Notes: generated by a model not told the origin, from the sequence alone. A stretch of 37,111 nt of DNA from Bradyrhizobium forestalis (GCF_002795245.1 NZ_PGVG01000040.1:1-37111); one strand, 5' to 3'; shown: positions 1 to 7,931, counted from the stretch's first letter. Program-made: numbers and translations.

Positions 1-1326
1 AAATACGCTATTCTGGTGCCGCATGGCGGGGACCTCCTTCCGTGTCTCGAACGTGTGCGAAGCGCTCGAAACACAGAAGAATCCACGTCATGCACCCTGT
101 CCATAACAATCGAACCGGACAGCCGTGCATGGCAACAGAAAATGACGGACATCCAGGCTCGATATGCCCGCGATGGCTTCCGGCTTCTTGCCGTCGCCAT
201 CAAGTCGATTCCGGCCGGGCAGCAGACGATCGCCGTCGGTGACGAGACCAATCTGACCATGCTCGGCTTCTGCGTCTTCGCCGATCCGCCGAAGCAGGAT
301 GCGGCCTCGGCGATAGAAGCGCTCACCTCGCTCGGCGTGACGATAAAGATCCTCTCGGGTGACCATGACGCCGTGGTCTCCCATGTCGCGCGATCGGTCG
401 CTCTGCCGTCGGGACGTGTCATGACCGGAGCCGAGATCTCCGGGCTCACCGATGCCGCGCTCGTCGCCCGGGTCGATGACGTCGATCTGTTTGCCCGGAT
501 CGACCCCGATCAGAAGCGGCGGATCATTGCCGCGCTGCGGCACCGCAATCACGTCGTCGGCTTCATGGGAGACGGTGTCAATGATGCGCCGGCGATCCAC
601 GCAGCGCATGTCGGCATTTCCGTCACCGGCGCGACCGAGGTCGCCCGCGCAGCCGCCGACATGATCCTGGTGACTCCCGACCTGTCAGTGCTAGCGGCCG
701 GAGTGCGCGAGGGCCGCAGAACCTTTGCCAATATCCTGAAATATGTTCGGATGGGAACGAGCTCGAATTTCGGCAACATGCTTTCGATGGCCTTGGCGTC
801 GATCGTTCTTCCATTCCTGCCGTTGCTGCCGCTGCAGATCCTGCTGAACAATCTGATCTACGATCTCTCCGAAATCGGAATCCCCTTCGACGAGGTCGAC
901 CGCGAAGACGTTGCCCGGCCCGAAACGTGGAACATGGCGGGTATCCTGCGCTTCTCCATCATCATGGGAATGGCGTCCTCCCTGTTCGATGCGATCACCT
1001 TCGTCGTTCTTCTTAAGGTGTTCGAGGTGGATGCAGAACTGTTTCGAACCGGGTGGTTCGTGGAATCGATACTCACCCAGATCCTGGTGATCTTCGTCAT
1101 CCGGTCTCGCCGCATGCCGTGGCGCGCGAACCGCCCGCACAACATCCTGATCGCGACGTCTGTCGGCGCCCTTCTCGCCGGGCTGGCGCTGGCGCTTGGC
1201 CCGTGGCGCGGGCTGTTTGGCTTTACCGCGCTTTCCGCAGGAATGCTTGCGGCAATAATTGCCATCGCAGCCGCCTATCTGATCTCGGCGAACGCCGCCA
1301 AGCGCCTGGCAATCTCCGGTCCTTGA
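1..1326 (+). CDS. MgtA-like P-type ATPase, 3' part
   Basis: C-terminal part of a P-type cation ATPase of the magnesium-importing (P3B, MgtA) type; the frame is open from base 1, so the start, the DKTGT phosphorylation site and TM1-4 lie outside the window. Counting from the GTG at 16, I see the actuator-linked SGD (about 114-116), the hinge GDGVNDAP (185-192), the FGNM stretch and the TM5-6 motif LLNNLIYDLSEIGIP followed by VDRE, then a hydrophobic C-terminus with four to six helices. Those TM motifs are characteristic of MgtA relatives rather than of Cu or Ca pumps. The first 40 or so residues fit the family poorly: the KGAPE nucleotide-binding motif expected in the N-domain is not recognisable (PHGGD stands near its place), which may be divergence, sequence error or a rearrangement joint. 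Substrate is inferred from family only. Confidence 0.8.
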   Translation, partial: KYAILVPHGGDLLPCLERVRSARNTEESTSCTLSITIEPDSRAWQQKMTDIQARYARDGFRLLAVAIKSIPAGQQTIAVGDETNLTMLGFCVFADPPKQDAASAIEALTSLGVTIKILSGDHDAVVSHVARSVALPSGRVMTGAEISGLTDAALVARVDDVDLFARIDPDQKRRIIAALRHRNHVVGFMGDGVNDAPAIHAAHVGISVTGATEVARAAADMILVTPDLSVLAAGVREGRRTFANILKYVRMGTSSNFGNMLSMALASIVLPFLPLLPLQILLNNLIYDLSEIGIPFDEVDREDVARPETWNMAGILRFSIIMGMASSLFDAITFVVLLKVFEVDAELFRTGWFVESILTQILVIFVIRSRRMPWRANRPHNILIATSVGALLAGLALALGPWRGLFGFTALSAGMLAAIIAIAAAYLISANAAKRLAISGP

Positions 1327-1404
1327 CGCTCGAAACTATGGCCCAGAGACCCGCTCTGCCTTCACCCGACGGGAGGGCGCCCCGCTGCGGCCCCCTCACC
1401 GCGG

Positions 1405-1623
1405 TCAGGTCGCGCCTGGATAGATCCGCTCGCGGTGAACTTCCCGGCCGCTCTCGTCAATGACGACGATCTGGAGCGCGGGATGACCTTTCGGCTTTTC
1501 TCTGCGCACCTTGTCGGCAAGGCTCTTGCTGTGGGCGATGGCGGCACCATCACTCACCAACTCCAGTCCTGACTTGTCCCGGACGGGCACGCCGTCCTTC
1601 ATATCGAAGTAATAGGTGGGCAT
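1405..1623 (-). CDS. DUF6894 family small protein
   Basis: A 72-residue protein starting MPTYYFDMKDG, the typical opening of DUF6894 proteins, which are abundant in Bradyrhizobium and have no known function. The family pattern is visible: YYFD near the start, a central GLELVSDGAAIAHSKSLAD helix and a C-terminal strand pair IVVIDESGREVHRERI. I chose the ATG at 1623 because homologues start with MPxYYFD and a GGGA lies about 10 bases upstream; an ATG eight codons earlier is in frame. A strong terminator at 1670-1712 lies upstream on the same strand, so the gene is probably not read from the FixK box at 1780 unless there is read-through. Confidence 0.75.
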   Translation of the reverse strand: MPTYYFDMKDGVPVRDKSGLELVSDGAAIAHSKSLADKVRREKPKGHPALQIVVIDESGREVHRERIYPGAT

Positions 1624-1669
1624 CCGCTCGTTCCCGCGGTCTTGCACGGCTCGGTTGACGTCATGCTGG

Positions 1670-1712
1670 AAAAAAGGAGCCGCCGAGATGTGGGGGGATG
1701 GACCTCGGCGGC
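1670..1712 (-). terminator. Intrinsic terminator
   Basis: GCCGCCGAG pairs perfectly with CTCGGCGGC across a 16-base loop. On the minus strand the stem is followed by TCC and six T. No protein gene lies upstream on this strand to need it, which is the argument for the small RNA above. Confidence 0.75.
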
Positions 1713-1746
1713 GACTTGGGGACGTAACCGTGGGTCGAGTTACGCA
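1670..1746 (-). ncRNA. Candidate FixK-activated small RNA, about 77 nt
   Basis: On the minus strand the FixK box 1780-1793 is followed by a TAATAT hexamer at 1753-1758. This puts a start at about 1746 with the box centred at -40.5, the class II FNR/FixK arrangement. The transcript would run into a perfect 9-bp stem (1679-1687 with 1704-1712) and six U residues at 1670-1675. No ORF of note fits inside. A 5' stem is also possible (GTAAC pairing with GTTAC), and the terminator loop carries a run of six C that could pair with Shine-Dalgarno sequences. On the plus side of the same box I see no comparable -10. Seen: box, -10, hairpin, U tract. Inferred: that it is a regulatory RNA comparable in logic to enterobacterial FnrS. 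Confidence 0.55.
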
Positions 1747-1779
1747 AATTGCATATTAGCGGGCCCGCAGACGCGGGGC

Positions 1780-1793
1780 TTGATCCGGATCAA
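1780..1793. promoter_or_regulatory. FixK/FNR box 1
   Basis: TTGATCCGGATCAA, a perfect palindrome (TTGAT-N4-ATCAA), extended to CTTG...CAAG. It lies 187 bases from the plus-strand gene at 1973, much further than the 58-83 bases typical of the other boxes here, but is correctly spaced from a minus-strand -10 (TAATAT, 1753-1758). Confidence 0.8.
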
Positions 1794-1972
1794 GCTGATC
1801 TGCCGCGGCATGTGTTTCGCGCCTTGGATCGCCCCCTGAAGATCACACATACGTTCGAGATGAACCTTCGTTCGCACTAATATAATACCGGGAACCCTAC
1901 CTGCATAAGAGGTCATCTTCGCCGCTCGCCCCTGCGGTGGTAATATCAAGCGACGTTACGGGGGAGTGCGCC

Positions 1973-2311
1973 ATGCATCGCTACGTCGCTCAGGCGAATG
2001 TCGACCATTACATCGCGCTGTTGAACGGCGCCGACCTCGTGCCTGACCGCCGGAGCGCGATCACCAAGATGCTGATTTCCGAAGAGGACGGGCTCGGCCG
2101 TGACCTGGAGCAACTGGAGTTCTTTGAAAATCGAGCCGCAGCCGGACGTAAGCGCGTGGAGCACGTCGCGAGCCTGCGAGACGGTTTTGCCTTCGGAACG
2201 CGAGAACGGCGACAGGCAGAGGAGCTGCTGGTGAACATCGAGAATCTTCAAACTCTCCTGGAAGATTCGTGTCAACGCCTGCGCAGGAAGGTCCACTCGC
2301 GCGGCCTTTGA
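1973..2311 (+). CDS. Conserved small protein, function unknown
   Basis: A 112-residue soluble, mostly helical and charged protein beginning MHRYVAQANVDHYIALLNG. I recognise the type as a small protein seen in Bradyrhizobium and relatives but know no function. There is no signal peptide, membrane segment or metal motif. The middle (LISEEDGLGRDLEQLEFFENRAAAGRKRVEHV) and the C-terminus (RRQAEELLVNIENLQTLLEDSCQRLR) look like amphipathic helices. The ATG at 1973 is preceded by GGGGA about seven bases upstream; an earlier in-frame start would add 12 unlikely residues. A TATAAT at 1881-1886 could serve a promoter. It converges on ftsH (stop to stop 65 bases). Confidence 0.7.
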   Translation: MHRYVAQANVDHYIALLNGADLVPDRRSAITKMLISEEDGLGRDLEQLEFFENRAAAGRKRVEHVASLRDGFAFGTRERRQAEELLVNIENLQTLLEDSCQRLRRKVHSRGL

Positions 2312-2375
2312 AGGCCTCCGTAGGCCTGACGCGAGCTTGTCCAAGGCAAGCCGCGACCGTCCATGCGCGCCGCAA

Positions 2376-4220
2376 TCACGCGGCGACCGGCTTGCTCTCC
2401 TCGTTCCGCTTGCCGAGCAGCGGCGCGAACTGCTCGGAGGTCACCGTTTCGTTCGCGATCAACAGCTCCACACCGGCGTCCAGGTCACCACGCCGGCGCT
2501 GGAGGATGTCCCGGGCGCGGCGGTCCCCCTCCTCGATCAGGTTGCGGACGGCGAGATCGATCTCGCGGCCTGTCGCCTCGGCAGCCCCGACGATCTTGTC
2601 CTGGGCCGCCCCGAGAAACGCTTGCGGCTTGGGCGCATAGGTGCGTTGCCCCACCGTCTCGTCCATGCCGTACTTGGTCACCATTTCGATCGCGACTTCG
2701 GTCGCACGCTGAAGATCGTCGGCGGCACCGGTGGAGATCGCACCGTCGAAGATCAGACGCTCCGATGCGCGTCCTCCCATCAGCACCGCAATACGGTTCT
2801 TGAGCTCCTCGATCGTCAGCAGGAACCTGTCCTCGGTCGGACGCTGGATGGTGTATCCCAGTGCACCGATTCCTCGCGGAATGATCGAGACCTTCTGCAC
2901 GGGATCGACACCGGGCAGGCTGGCCGCGACGAGGGCATGGCCCATCTCGTGATAGGCAACCCTGCGCCGTTCGTCCTTGCTGAGCACCCTGCTCTTCTTC
3001 TCGATGCCGGCCACGATCCGCTCGATTGCCATGACGAAATCGTCGAACGTGACCTCCTCACCGCCCCGTCTGGTCGCGGCGATCGCGGCTTCGTTGATGA
3101 GGTTTGCGAGGTCGGCGCCGGTGAATCCGGTCGTGAGTCCCGCCACCTTGTCGAGGTCGACGTCATTGCTCATGCGAATCTTGCGGACGTGGACCTTGAG
3201 AATGGCGACGCGTCCGGCCTTGTCCGGCCGATCGACCAGAACCTGGCGATCGAACCGGCCTGCCCGCAGCAGTGCGGGGTCCAGGATCTCGGGGCGGTTG
3301 GTGGCTGCGAGCAGGATGACGCCGGCACTCGGGTCGAAGCCGTCGAGCTCGGACAGGAGCTGATTGAGGGTCTGCTCCTTCTCGTCGTAACCTCCGAACG
3401 ACAGCGGCCCGCGGCTGCGTCCCAGCGCGTCGAGCTCGTCGACGAAGATGATGCACGGCGCCGCCTTTCGGGCCTGCTCGAACAAGTCTCGCACGCGCGC
3501 CGCGCCGACACCGACGAACATCTCCACGAATTCAGAGCCCGAGATCGAGAAGAACGGAACGCCGGCCTCTCCCGCCACGGCGCGGGCCAGCAGGGTCTTG
3601 CCCGTTCCCGGCGGTCCGACCAGCAAGATTCCCTTGGGCACATGCGCCCCCAGTCGGCCATAGCTGTTGGGGTCCTTGAGGAACGACACGACCTCCTGGA
3701 GCTCGAACTTCGCCTCGTCCACCCCGGCGACATCCGCGAAGGTGACCTTGATGTCCTTCTCGACATAGACCTTCGCGCGGGACTTGCCGATCGCCATCAG
3801 ACCGCCCAGGCCCTGGCGGCCGCCCATGCTGCGGCCGATCCAGAACCAGATCACGAAGAAGACGATGACCGGAAAGATCCAGGAGAATAGCGTCTGCAGC
3901 GCGCCGGCGCCGGGAACACCGGTCACGCTTGCGCCTTTTGCCGCGAGCTTTTCGGCCAGAGCCATATCGACGCGTGCGGTCACGAATGCGGACTTTCCGC
4001 TCGAAAGCGGCTCTTTCAACTTGCCCTGAATCATATCCGGGCCAACGGACACCTCGGCAATCTTGTCCTGGGCGAGCAGCTGCTCGAATTGGCTGTAGGG
4101 AATGGTCTCGATTGAATTGTAGGTCGACAGACCGAACTGCAGCACGGCGAGCAGCATCCCGCCCGCCAAAATAGCGGCCATCACCATGGCCTGCTTCCGT
4201 GAACCTTGATCGGACTCCAC
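2376..4220 (-). CDS. ftsH: ATP-dependent zinc metalloprotease FtsH
   Basis: Membrane-anchored AAA protease of 614 residues that extracts and degrades damaged membrane and short-lived cytosolic proteins. Order: TM1 about 11-30, periplasmic domain 31-105, TM2 about 110-128, AAA module with Walker A GPPGTGKT (202-209), Walker B IIFVDELD (257-264) and second region of homology (about 307-325), then the peptidase with zinc motif HEMGH (424-428) and the third ligand likely Asp501 in GAADDL. The start is GTG at 4220 with GGGAG seven to ten bases upstream; ATG at 4187 would cut into TM1. The FixK box at 4282-4295 lies 68 bases upstream with TACCAT as possible -10. The sequence differs from housekeeping FtsH in the divergent first 150 residues, so this is probably a stress-specific second copy. 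Confidence 0.95.
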   Translation of the reverse strand: MESDQGSRKQAMVMAAILAGGMLLAVLQFGLSTYNSIETIPYSQFEQLLAQDKIAEVSVGPDMIQGKLKEPLSSGKSAFVTARVDMALAEKLAAKGASVTGVPGAGALQTLFSWIFPVIVFFVIWFWIGRSMGGRQGLGGLMAIGKSRAKVYVEKDIKVTFADVAGVDEAKFELQEVVSFLKDPNSYGRLGAHVPKGILLVGPPGTGKTLLARAVAGEAGVPFFSISGSEFVEMFVGVGAARVRDLFEQARKAAPCIIFVDELDALGRSRGPLSFGGYDEKEQTLNQLLSELDGFDPSAGVILLAATNRPEILDPALLRAGRFDRQVLVDRPDKAGRVAILKVHVRKIRMSNDVDLDKVAGLTTGFTGADLANLINEAAIAATRRGGEEVTFDDFVMAIERIVAGIEKKSRVLSKDERRRVAYHEMGHALVAASLPGVDPVQKVSIIPRGIGALGYTIQRPTEDRFLLTIEELKNRIAVLMGGRASERLIFDGAISTGAADDLQRATEVAIEMVTKYGMDETVGQRTYAPKPQAFLGAAQDKIVGAAEATGREIDLAVRNLIEEGDRRARDILQRRRGDLDAGVELLIANETVTSEQFAPLLGKRNEESKPVAA

Positions 4221-4281
4221 CCTGCTTCTCCCATCGCCGCCGGCTGCAAGCTGAATGGTAATGGGGAACGGCAGCCTCTGC

Positions 4282-4295
4282 TTGATTCAGGTCAA
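4282..4295. promoter_or_regulatory. FixK/FNR box 2 (ftsH)
   Basis: TTGATTCAGGTCAA, centre 68.5 bases upstream of the ftsH GTG. A minus-strand TACCAT at 4255-4260 would give a start at about 4249 with the box near -40. Confidence 0.75.
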
Positions 4296-4359
4296 CACGG
4301 CGGCCACCACGCGATCGCGCCATCCGGCGCCCGCGAGCTTCGGCGCTGGCGTGCTCACG

Positions 4360-4373
4360 TTGACGAAGATCAA
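4360..4373. promoter_or_regulatory. FixK/FNR box 3 (groEL)
   Basis: TTGACGAAGATCAA, centre about 82 bases upstream of the groEL ATG. With box 2 it gives the divergent ftsH and groEL genes one site each, 78 bases apart. Confidence 0.75.
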
Positions 4374-4448
4374 TCTGGTTCGAACTCACTCGTCCAAACT
4401 GGATGATGAATCCCATTTGGCAATGGCCGCAAAGCAGAGGACATGGAA

Positions 4449-6071
4449 ATGGCGCACAAACAGGTCCTGTTTCACTCGGCCGCACGGGAGAAAGTCTTGC
4501 GCGGCGCGTCCCTTCTCGCCGATGCCGTCCGCGTCACGCTCGGGCCGAAGTCGAAGTCCGTCCTGATCCAGAAGTCGTGGGGCGCACCCATCGTCTGCAA
4601 CGATGGCGTCACCATTGCCAAGGAATTCGATCTCAAGGACGCGGAAGAGAATCTGGGCGCGCAGGTGCTGCGGCAGGCCGCCGAGAAGACCGGCGATGTC
4701 GTCGGCGACGGCACCAGCACGTCGACCATCCTGGCCCACGCCATCCTTTCGGACGGCGTCCGGAACGTCGTTGCCGGCGCCAGCGCGATCGACCTGAAAC
4801 GCGGCCTCGATCGCGGCACAAAGGCCGCCATCGCCGCCCTGCACGCCATGGCGAAGCCGGTGAAGACCAGGGCGGAGAAGGTTCAGGTCGCCGCGATCTC
4901 GGCGCACAACGACGTCTCCATCGGCGAGCTGGTGGCGGATGCGATCGAGAAAGTCGGCGGTGATGGCGTGATCTCGGTGGAGGAGTCCAAGACCACCGAG
5001 ACCCTGCTGGACGTGGTGGAAGGCATGAAATTCGACCGCGGATTCCTGTCGCCCTACTTCGTCACGGATGCCGATCGCATGGAAGCCGTGCTGCAGGATC
5101 CCTACGTGCTGCTGTGCGACCACAAGATCGGCGCCCTGCGCGATCTGGTTCCCCTGCTCGAGCAGGTCGCCAAGAGCGGCCGGTCGCTTCTGATCATTGC
5201 CGAGGATATCGAGGGCGAAGCGCTGGCGACCCTCATCGTCAATCAGCTTCGCGGCGTGCTCAAGGCTTGCGCGGTCAAGGCGCCCGGCTTCGGCGACCGG
5301 CGCAAGGCCATGCTGGAGGACATCGCCATCCTCACCGGCGCGCAGGTAATCTCGGCGGAGATCGGGCTCAAGCTGGAAAGCGCCACCCTCCAACAGCTCG
5401 GTCGCGCCGCACGGGTGGTCGCCGACAAGGAGAACACCACCCTGATAGGGAGTGGCGGCGATCGCGCCCGTATCGACGCACGGCTGGCGCAAATCCGCGT
5501 CGAGATCGAGAAAACGACCAGCGACTACGACCGCGAGAAGCTCGAGGAGCGCCTCGCCAAGCTCTCGGGCGGCGTCGCCGTGATCCGGGTGGGCGCACCG
5601 ACCGAAGCCGAGATGAAGGCGAAGAAGGAAGCGCTCGACGATGCGATCAGCTCTACGAAGGCTGCGATGGCCGAGGGGATCGTGCCGGGCGGCGGGCTTG
5701 CCCTGCTCCGCACGGTCGCGGCGGTGGCCAAGGAGGAGGCTGCCTGCGAGGGCGACGAACGAACCGGCATGCAGATCCTCAAACGCGCCCTCGAAGCGCC
5801 TGCGCGCCAGATCGCCGAAAATTCCGCGACCGATGGCGGCGTCGTGGTTGCACGGATGCTCGGCAGCGAGGGCAATTTCGGCTTCGATGCCGCCCGGAAG
5901 GTCTATGTCGATCTCGTGGAGGCCGGCATTGTCGACCCGGTGAAGGTCGTACGGACCGCGCTCGAGAACGCCGTTTCCGTCGCAAGCGTGCTTCTTCTGA
6001 CGGAGGCCACCATGACGGAGATTCCGGAGCCGAAGCGCGAGCGGTTGCCCGAGCCCGACATGGCGATGTAG
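4449..6071 (+). CDS. groEL: Chaperonin GroEL (Hsp60), solo copy
   Basis: A 540-residue 60-kDa chaperonin subunit that folds proteins inside a tetradecameric ring using ATP. Family signatures are present: the equatorial TLGPKSKSVLIQKSWGAP and VGDGTSTSTILAHAIL stretch with the ATP-binding Asp, an apical domain (about 190-375), LSGGVAVIRVGAPTEAEMKAKK, and VPGGGLALLR near 405. Of two close ATGs I prefer 4449 (MAHKQVLF): AGAGG at 4436-4440 is eight bases away, against two for 4443. No groES precedes it, and the C-terminus ends in a proline- and charge-rich tail (PEPDMAM) instead of the usual GGM repeats. Both point to a specialised paralogue among the several chaperonins of rhizobia. chaB follows after 78 bases and is probably co-transcribed from the FixK promoter. 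Confidence 0.95.
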   Translation: MAHKQVLFHSAAREKVLRGASLLADAVRVTLGPKSKSVLIQKSWGAPIVCNDGVTIAKEFDLKDAEENLGAQVLRQAAEKTGDVVGDGTSTSTILAHAILSDGVRNVVAGASAIDLKRGLDRGTKAAIAALHAMAKPVKTRAEKVQVAAISAHNDVSIGELVADAIEKVGGDGVISVEESKTTETLLDVVEGMKFDRGFLSPYFVTDADRMEAVLQDPYVLLCDHKIGALRDLVPLLEQVAKSGRSLLIIAEDIEGEALATLIVNQLRGVLKACAVKAPGFGDRRKAMLEDIAILTGAQVISAEIGLKLESATLQQLGRAARVVADKENTTLIGSGGDRARIDARLAQIRVEIEKTTSDYDREKLEERLAKLSGGVAVIRVGAPTEAEMKAKKEALDDAISSTKAAMAEGIVPGGGLALLRTVAAVAKEEAACEGDERTGMQILKRALEAPARQIAENSATDGGVVVARMLGSEGNFGFDAARKVYVDLVEAGIVDPVKVVRTALENAVSVASVLLLTEATMTEIPEPKRERLPEPDMAM

Positions 6072-6149
6072 CAGCGGCACGCCCGCCGCAAGCGCCCGGC
6101 ATCAGCCATCGGCGCCCAAGGCGGCGGATGATCCGCACAGGATGCGACG

Positions 6150-6368
6150 ATGCCCTATCGCTCGAACGAGGATCTTCCCGCAGGTGTGCGGCACCACTTG
6201 CCGCCCCATGCGCTGGACATCTACCGGGAGGCGTTCAACCATTCCTTTGCCTCGCATGTCGGCGACCTCCGGCAGGAGGAGATCGCCCACCGCACGGCCT
6301 GGGCCGCCGTGAAGCGCTCCTACGCGAAACTTGGCGACCAATGGGTGCCAAGGAGCCCGGCTTCATAA
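6150..6368 (+). CDS. chaB: ChaB family protein
   Basis: A 72-residue protein opening MPYRSNEDLPAGVRHHLPPHALDIYREAFN and ending AWAAVKRSYAKLGDQWVP, a close match to the whole ChaB family pattern (about 75 residues). ChaB was named as a regulator of the ChaA cation antiporter, but its biochemical role remains uncertain. The region QEEIAHRTAWAAVKR is the conserved helix. It sits downstream of groEL with no promoter motif that I can see, so it is probably expressed with it. The ATG is preceded by AGGATGCGACG, a moderate ribosome site. Confidence 0.88.
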   Translation: MPYRSNEDLPAGVRHHLPPHALDIYREAFNHSFASHVGDLRQEEIAHRTAWAAVKRSYAKLGDQWVPRSPAS

Positions 6369-6531
6369 GGGCCCATATGCTCTCGTCCGCCGCGGCAATC
6401 GAGAAACGTCCGCGTATCTGCCCAATTTACGCGGCGTCAGGATGGGGGATTGACGAGCGCCGAGCCCGTGTTGGGCACGATCATTCCATCAGTCGCCAAC
6501 ACACCTGATCTCGCACGCGATGCTCTCGAAT

Positions 6532-6545
6532 TTGAGCGAAATCAA
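6532..6545. promoter_or_regulatory. FixK/FNR box 4 (hsp20)
   Basis: TTGAGCGAAATCAA, centre about 76 bases upstream of the hsp20 ATG. A possible -10 CCTATT lies at 6565-6570. Confidence 0.72.
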
Positions 6546-6614
6546 CCACCGCATGATGGCCATGCCTATTCTTTGCCACGACCGGAATGGTCAAGCTCGA
6601 AGGAGACCATGATC

Positions 6615-7136
6615 ATGGCGACCGAAACCAAATTACCTGTCACCAAGACGTCCACCGCACCCGCAGCCGCCGGCGAGGCATGGCAGCCGTTCCAGGCGCT
6701 GAGAAACGAGATCGACCAGATCTTCGACGATTTCGGCAACGGCTTCTGGAAACGCCCGTTCCGCTCGCTCGCCCGGCTGGAGCGCGACCTGTCCAAGAAC
6801 TTCACTGCGCCGGCCGTCGACGTCGCCGAAAGCGACAAGGCCTACGAGATCACGGCTGAGCTTCCCGGCCTCGACGAGAAGAACATCGACGTCAAGCTCG
6901 TCAACGGCGGTCTCACCATCAGAGGCGAGAAGAAGGAAGAGAGCGAAGAGAAGAAGAAGGACTACTACGTGTCCGAGCGCCGTTACGGCTCTTTCGAGCG
7001 CTACTTCGCGCTCCCGGACGGTGTCAACGCCGACAAGATCGAGGCGACGTTCAAGAACGGCGTGCTCAAGGTCGTCCTTCCCAAGACCGAGGAAGCCCAG
7101 AAGCAGGCCAAAACCATCAGCGTCAAGGCCGCCTGA
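6615..7136 (+). CDS. Small heat-shock protein Hsp20
   Basis: ATP-independent holdase of 173 residues with an alpha-crystallin domain (about 65-160): FTAPAVDVAESDKAYEITAELPG, then ENIDVKLVNGGLTIRGEKKEE, a lysine/glutamate-rich loop, and YGSFERYFALPDGVNADKIEATFKNGVLKVVLPK. The N-terminal arm (about 1-60) contains FDDFGNGFWKRPF, which fits oligomer assembly. I took ATG 6615 because AAGGAG at 6600-6605 is nine bases away; ATG 6609 would leave only three. The gene heads a likely operon with the CBS-BON gene 72 bases downstream. FixK control is inferred from box 4. No heat-shock ROSE-type element was obvious, and the 5' leader would be only about 37 bases. Confidence 0.93.
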   Translation: MATETKLPVTKTSTAPAAAGEAWQPFQALRNEIDQIFDDFGNGFWKRPFRSLARLERDLSKNFTAPAVDVAESDKAYEITAELPGLDEKNIDVKLVNGGLTIRGEKKEESEEKKKDYYVSERRYGSFERYFALPDGVNADKIEATFKNGVLKVVLPKTEEAQKQAKTISVKAA

Positions 7137-7148
7137 CGGCCCCCCGAC

Positions 7149-7175
7149 GCGAGGCTGCGACGGCCGCAGCCTCGC
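7149..7175 (+). other. Perfect hairpin between hsp20 and the CBS gene
   Basis: An 11-bp perfect stem (GCGAGGCTGCG with CGCAGCCTCGC) and a five-base loop begin 12 bases after the hsp20 stop. There is no T run after it, so it is more likely an mRNA-end stabiliser or partial attenuator than a full terminator. It would set hsp20 output apart from the downstream gene. Confidence 0.6.
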
Positions 7176-7208
7176 CTCACCACTCGCCAGCGAACTCGAG
7201 GACACAAC

Positions 7209-7931
7209 ATGCGCGCGCATCATATCATGACGAAAGACCTCGTTGCCGTAACGCCGCACACGACGATCGAGGAGGCGGCCAAGATCATGCTCCAAATGCA
7301 TATCAGCGGCCTGCCCGTCATTGACGATGCCGGCCATCTCGTCGGCGTGGTCTCGGAAAGTGACTTTCTCCGCCGTGGCGAGATCGGCACCGGCCGCAGG
7401 CACGCCGCCTGGTTGAAATACTTCATGGGACCGGGACGCGCGGCTGCCGAGTTCGTTCACGAGCGCGGCCGCAGGGTCGCCGATGTCATGACGAAGCGGG
7501 TCGTCTCGGTGCAGGAAGACACCGATCTGGCCGAGCTGGTCGACCTCATGGAGAAGAACGACATCAAGCGCGTCCCCGTCATGCGGGGCAAGGTGCCCGT
7601 CGGGATCGTCACGAGGACGAACCTGCTGCAGGCCGTGGCAAGCCTCGTGCACGAAATTCCGGATCCGACCGCCGATGACGAGCACATTCGCGAGCGCATC
7701 ACACGCGCGGTGAACGGCACCGACTGGCGCCCGATCGGCTTTGAGGTGAATGTCCGTGAAGGCGTCGTGCATCTGCACGGGCTCGTTACCACCGATGAGG
7801 CCCGTCAGGCCGCGATCGTCGCCGCCGAGAACACTGCCGGCGTCAAGAAAGTTCACGACCATCTCTGTTTCGTCGACACCTATTCCGGCTTCTATGTGGA
7901 ATCGCCCGAAGACATGAAGGCCGCTGGCTGA
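7209..7931 (+). CDS. CBS-CBS-BON protein 1
   Basis: A 240-residue soluble protein with two CBS motifs (about 5-60 and 92-148; MRAHHIMTKDLVAV...ISGLPVIDDAGHLVGVVSESDFL and RVADVMTKRVVSV...IKRVPVMRGKVPVGIVTRTNLL) and a C-terminal BON domain (about 165-228). A CBS pair forms a Bateman module that usually binds AMP, ATP or similar ligands; BON domains are thought to bind phospholipid or other surfaces. Its role is inferred as an energy-state sensor. GAGGA lies six bases before the ATG. It follows hsp20 and precedes a small membrane protein, so it may act at the membrane. Two paralogues occur at 8790-9548 and 16098-16784. Confidence 0.92.
   Translation: MRAHHIMTKDLVAVTPHTTIEEAAKIMLQMHISGLPVIDDAGHLVGVVSESDFLRRGEIGTGRRHAAWLKYFMGPGRAAAEFVHERGRRVADVMTKRVVSVQEDTDLAELVDLMEKNDIKRVPVMRGKVPVGIVTRTNLLQAVASLVHEIPDPTADDEHIRERITRAVNGTDWRPIGFEVNVREGVVHLHGLVTTDEARQAAIVAAENTAGVKKVHDHLCFVDTYSGFYVESPEDMKAAG

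Noticed and set aside
1780..1973. FixK box 1 as promoter of the plus-strand gene at 1973
   Set aside because: The distance is more than twice that of nearly all the other boxes, and no -10 is found at the right place on the plus strand, while the minus strand has one with a terminator behind it. Not excluded as an additional effect.
2337..3890. Plus-strand frame of 517 codons
   Set aside because: Antisense to ftsH, which has all AAA and protease motifs.
4386..6080. Long minus-strand frame of 564 codons opposite groEL
   Set aside because: It is the antisense shadow of a clear chaperonin gene in GC-rich DNA; its translation is low-complexity and has no family features.
6633..7862. Minus-strand frame of 409 codons across hsp20 and the CBS gene
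   Set aside because: Runs opposite two well-supported genes and through the hairpin between them.
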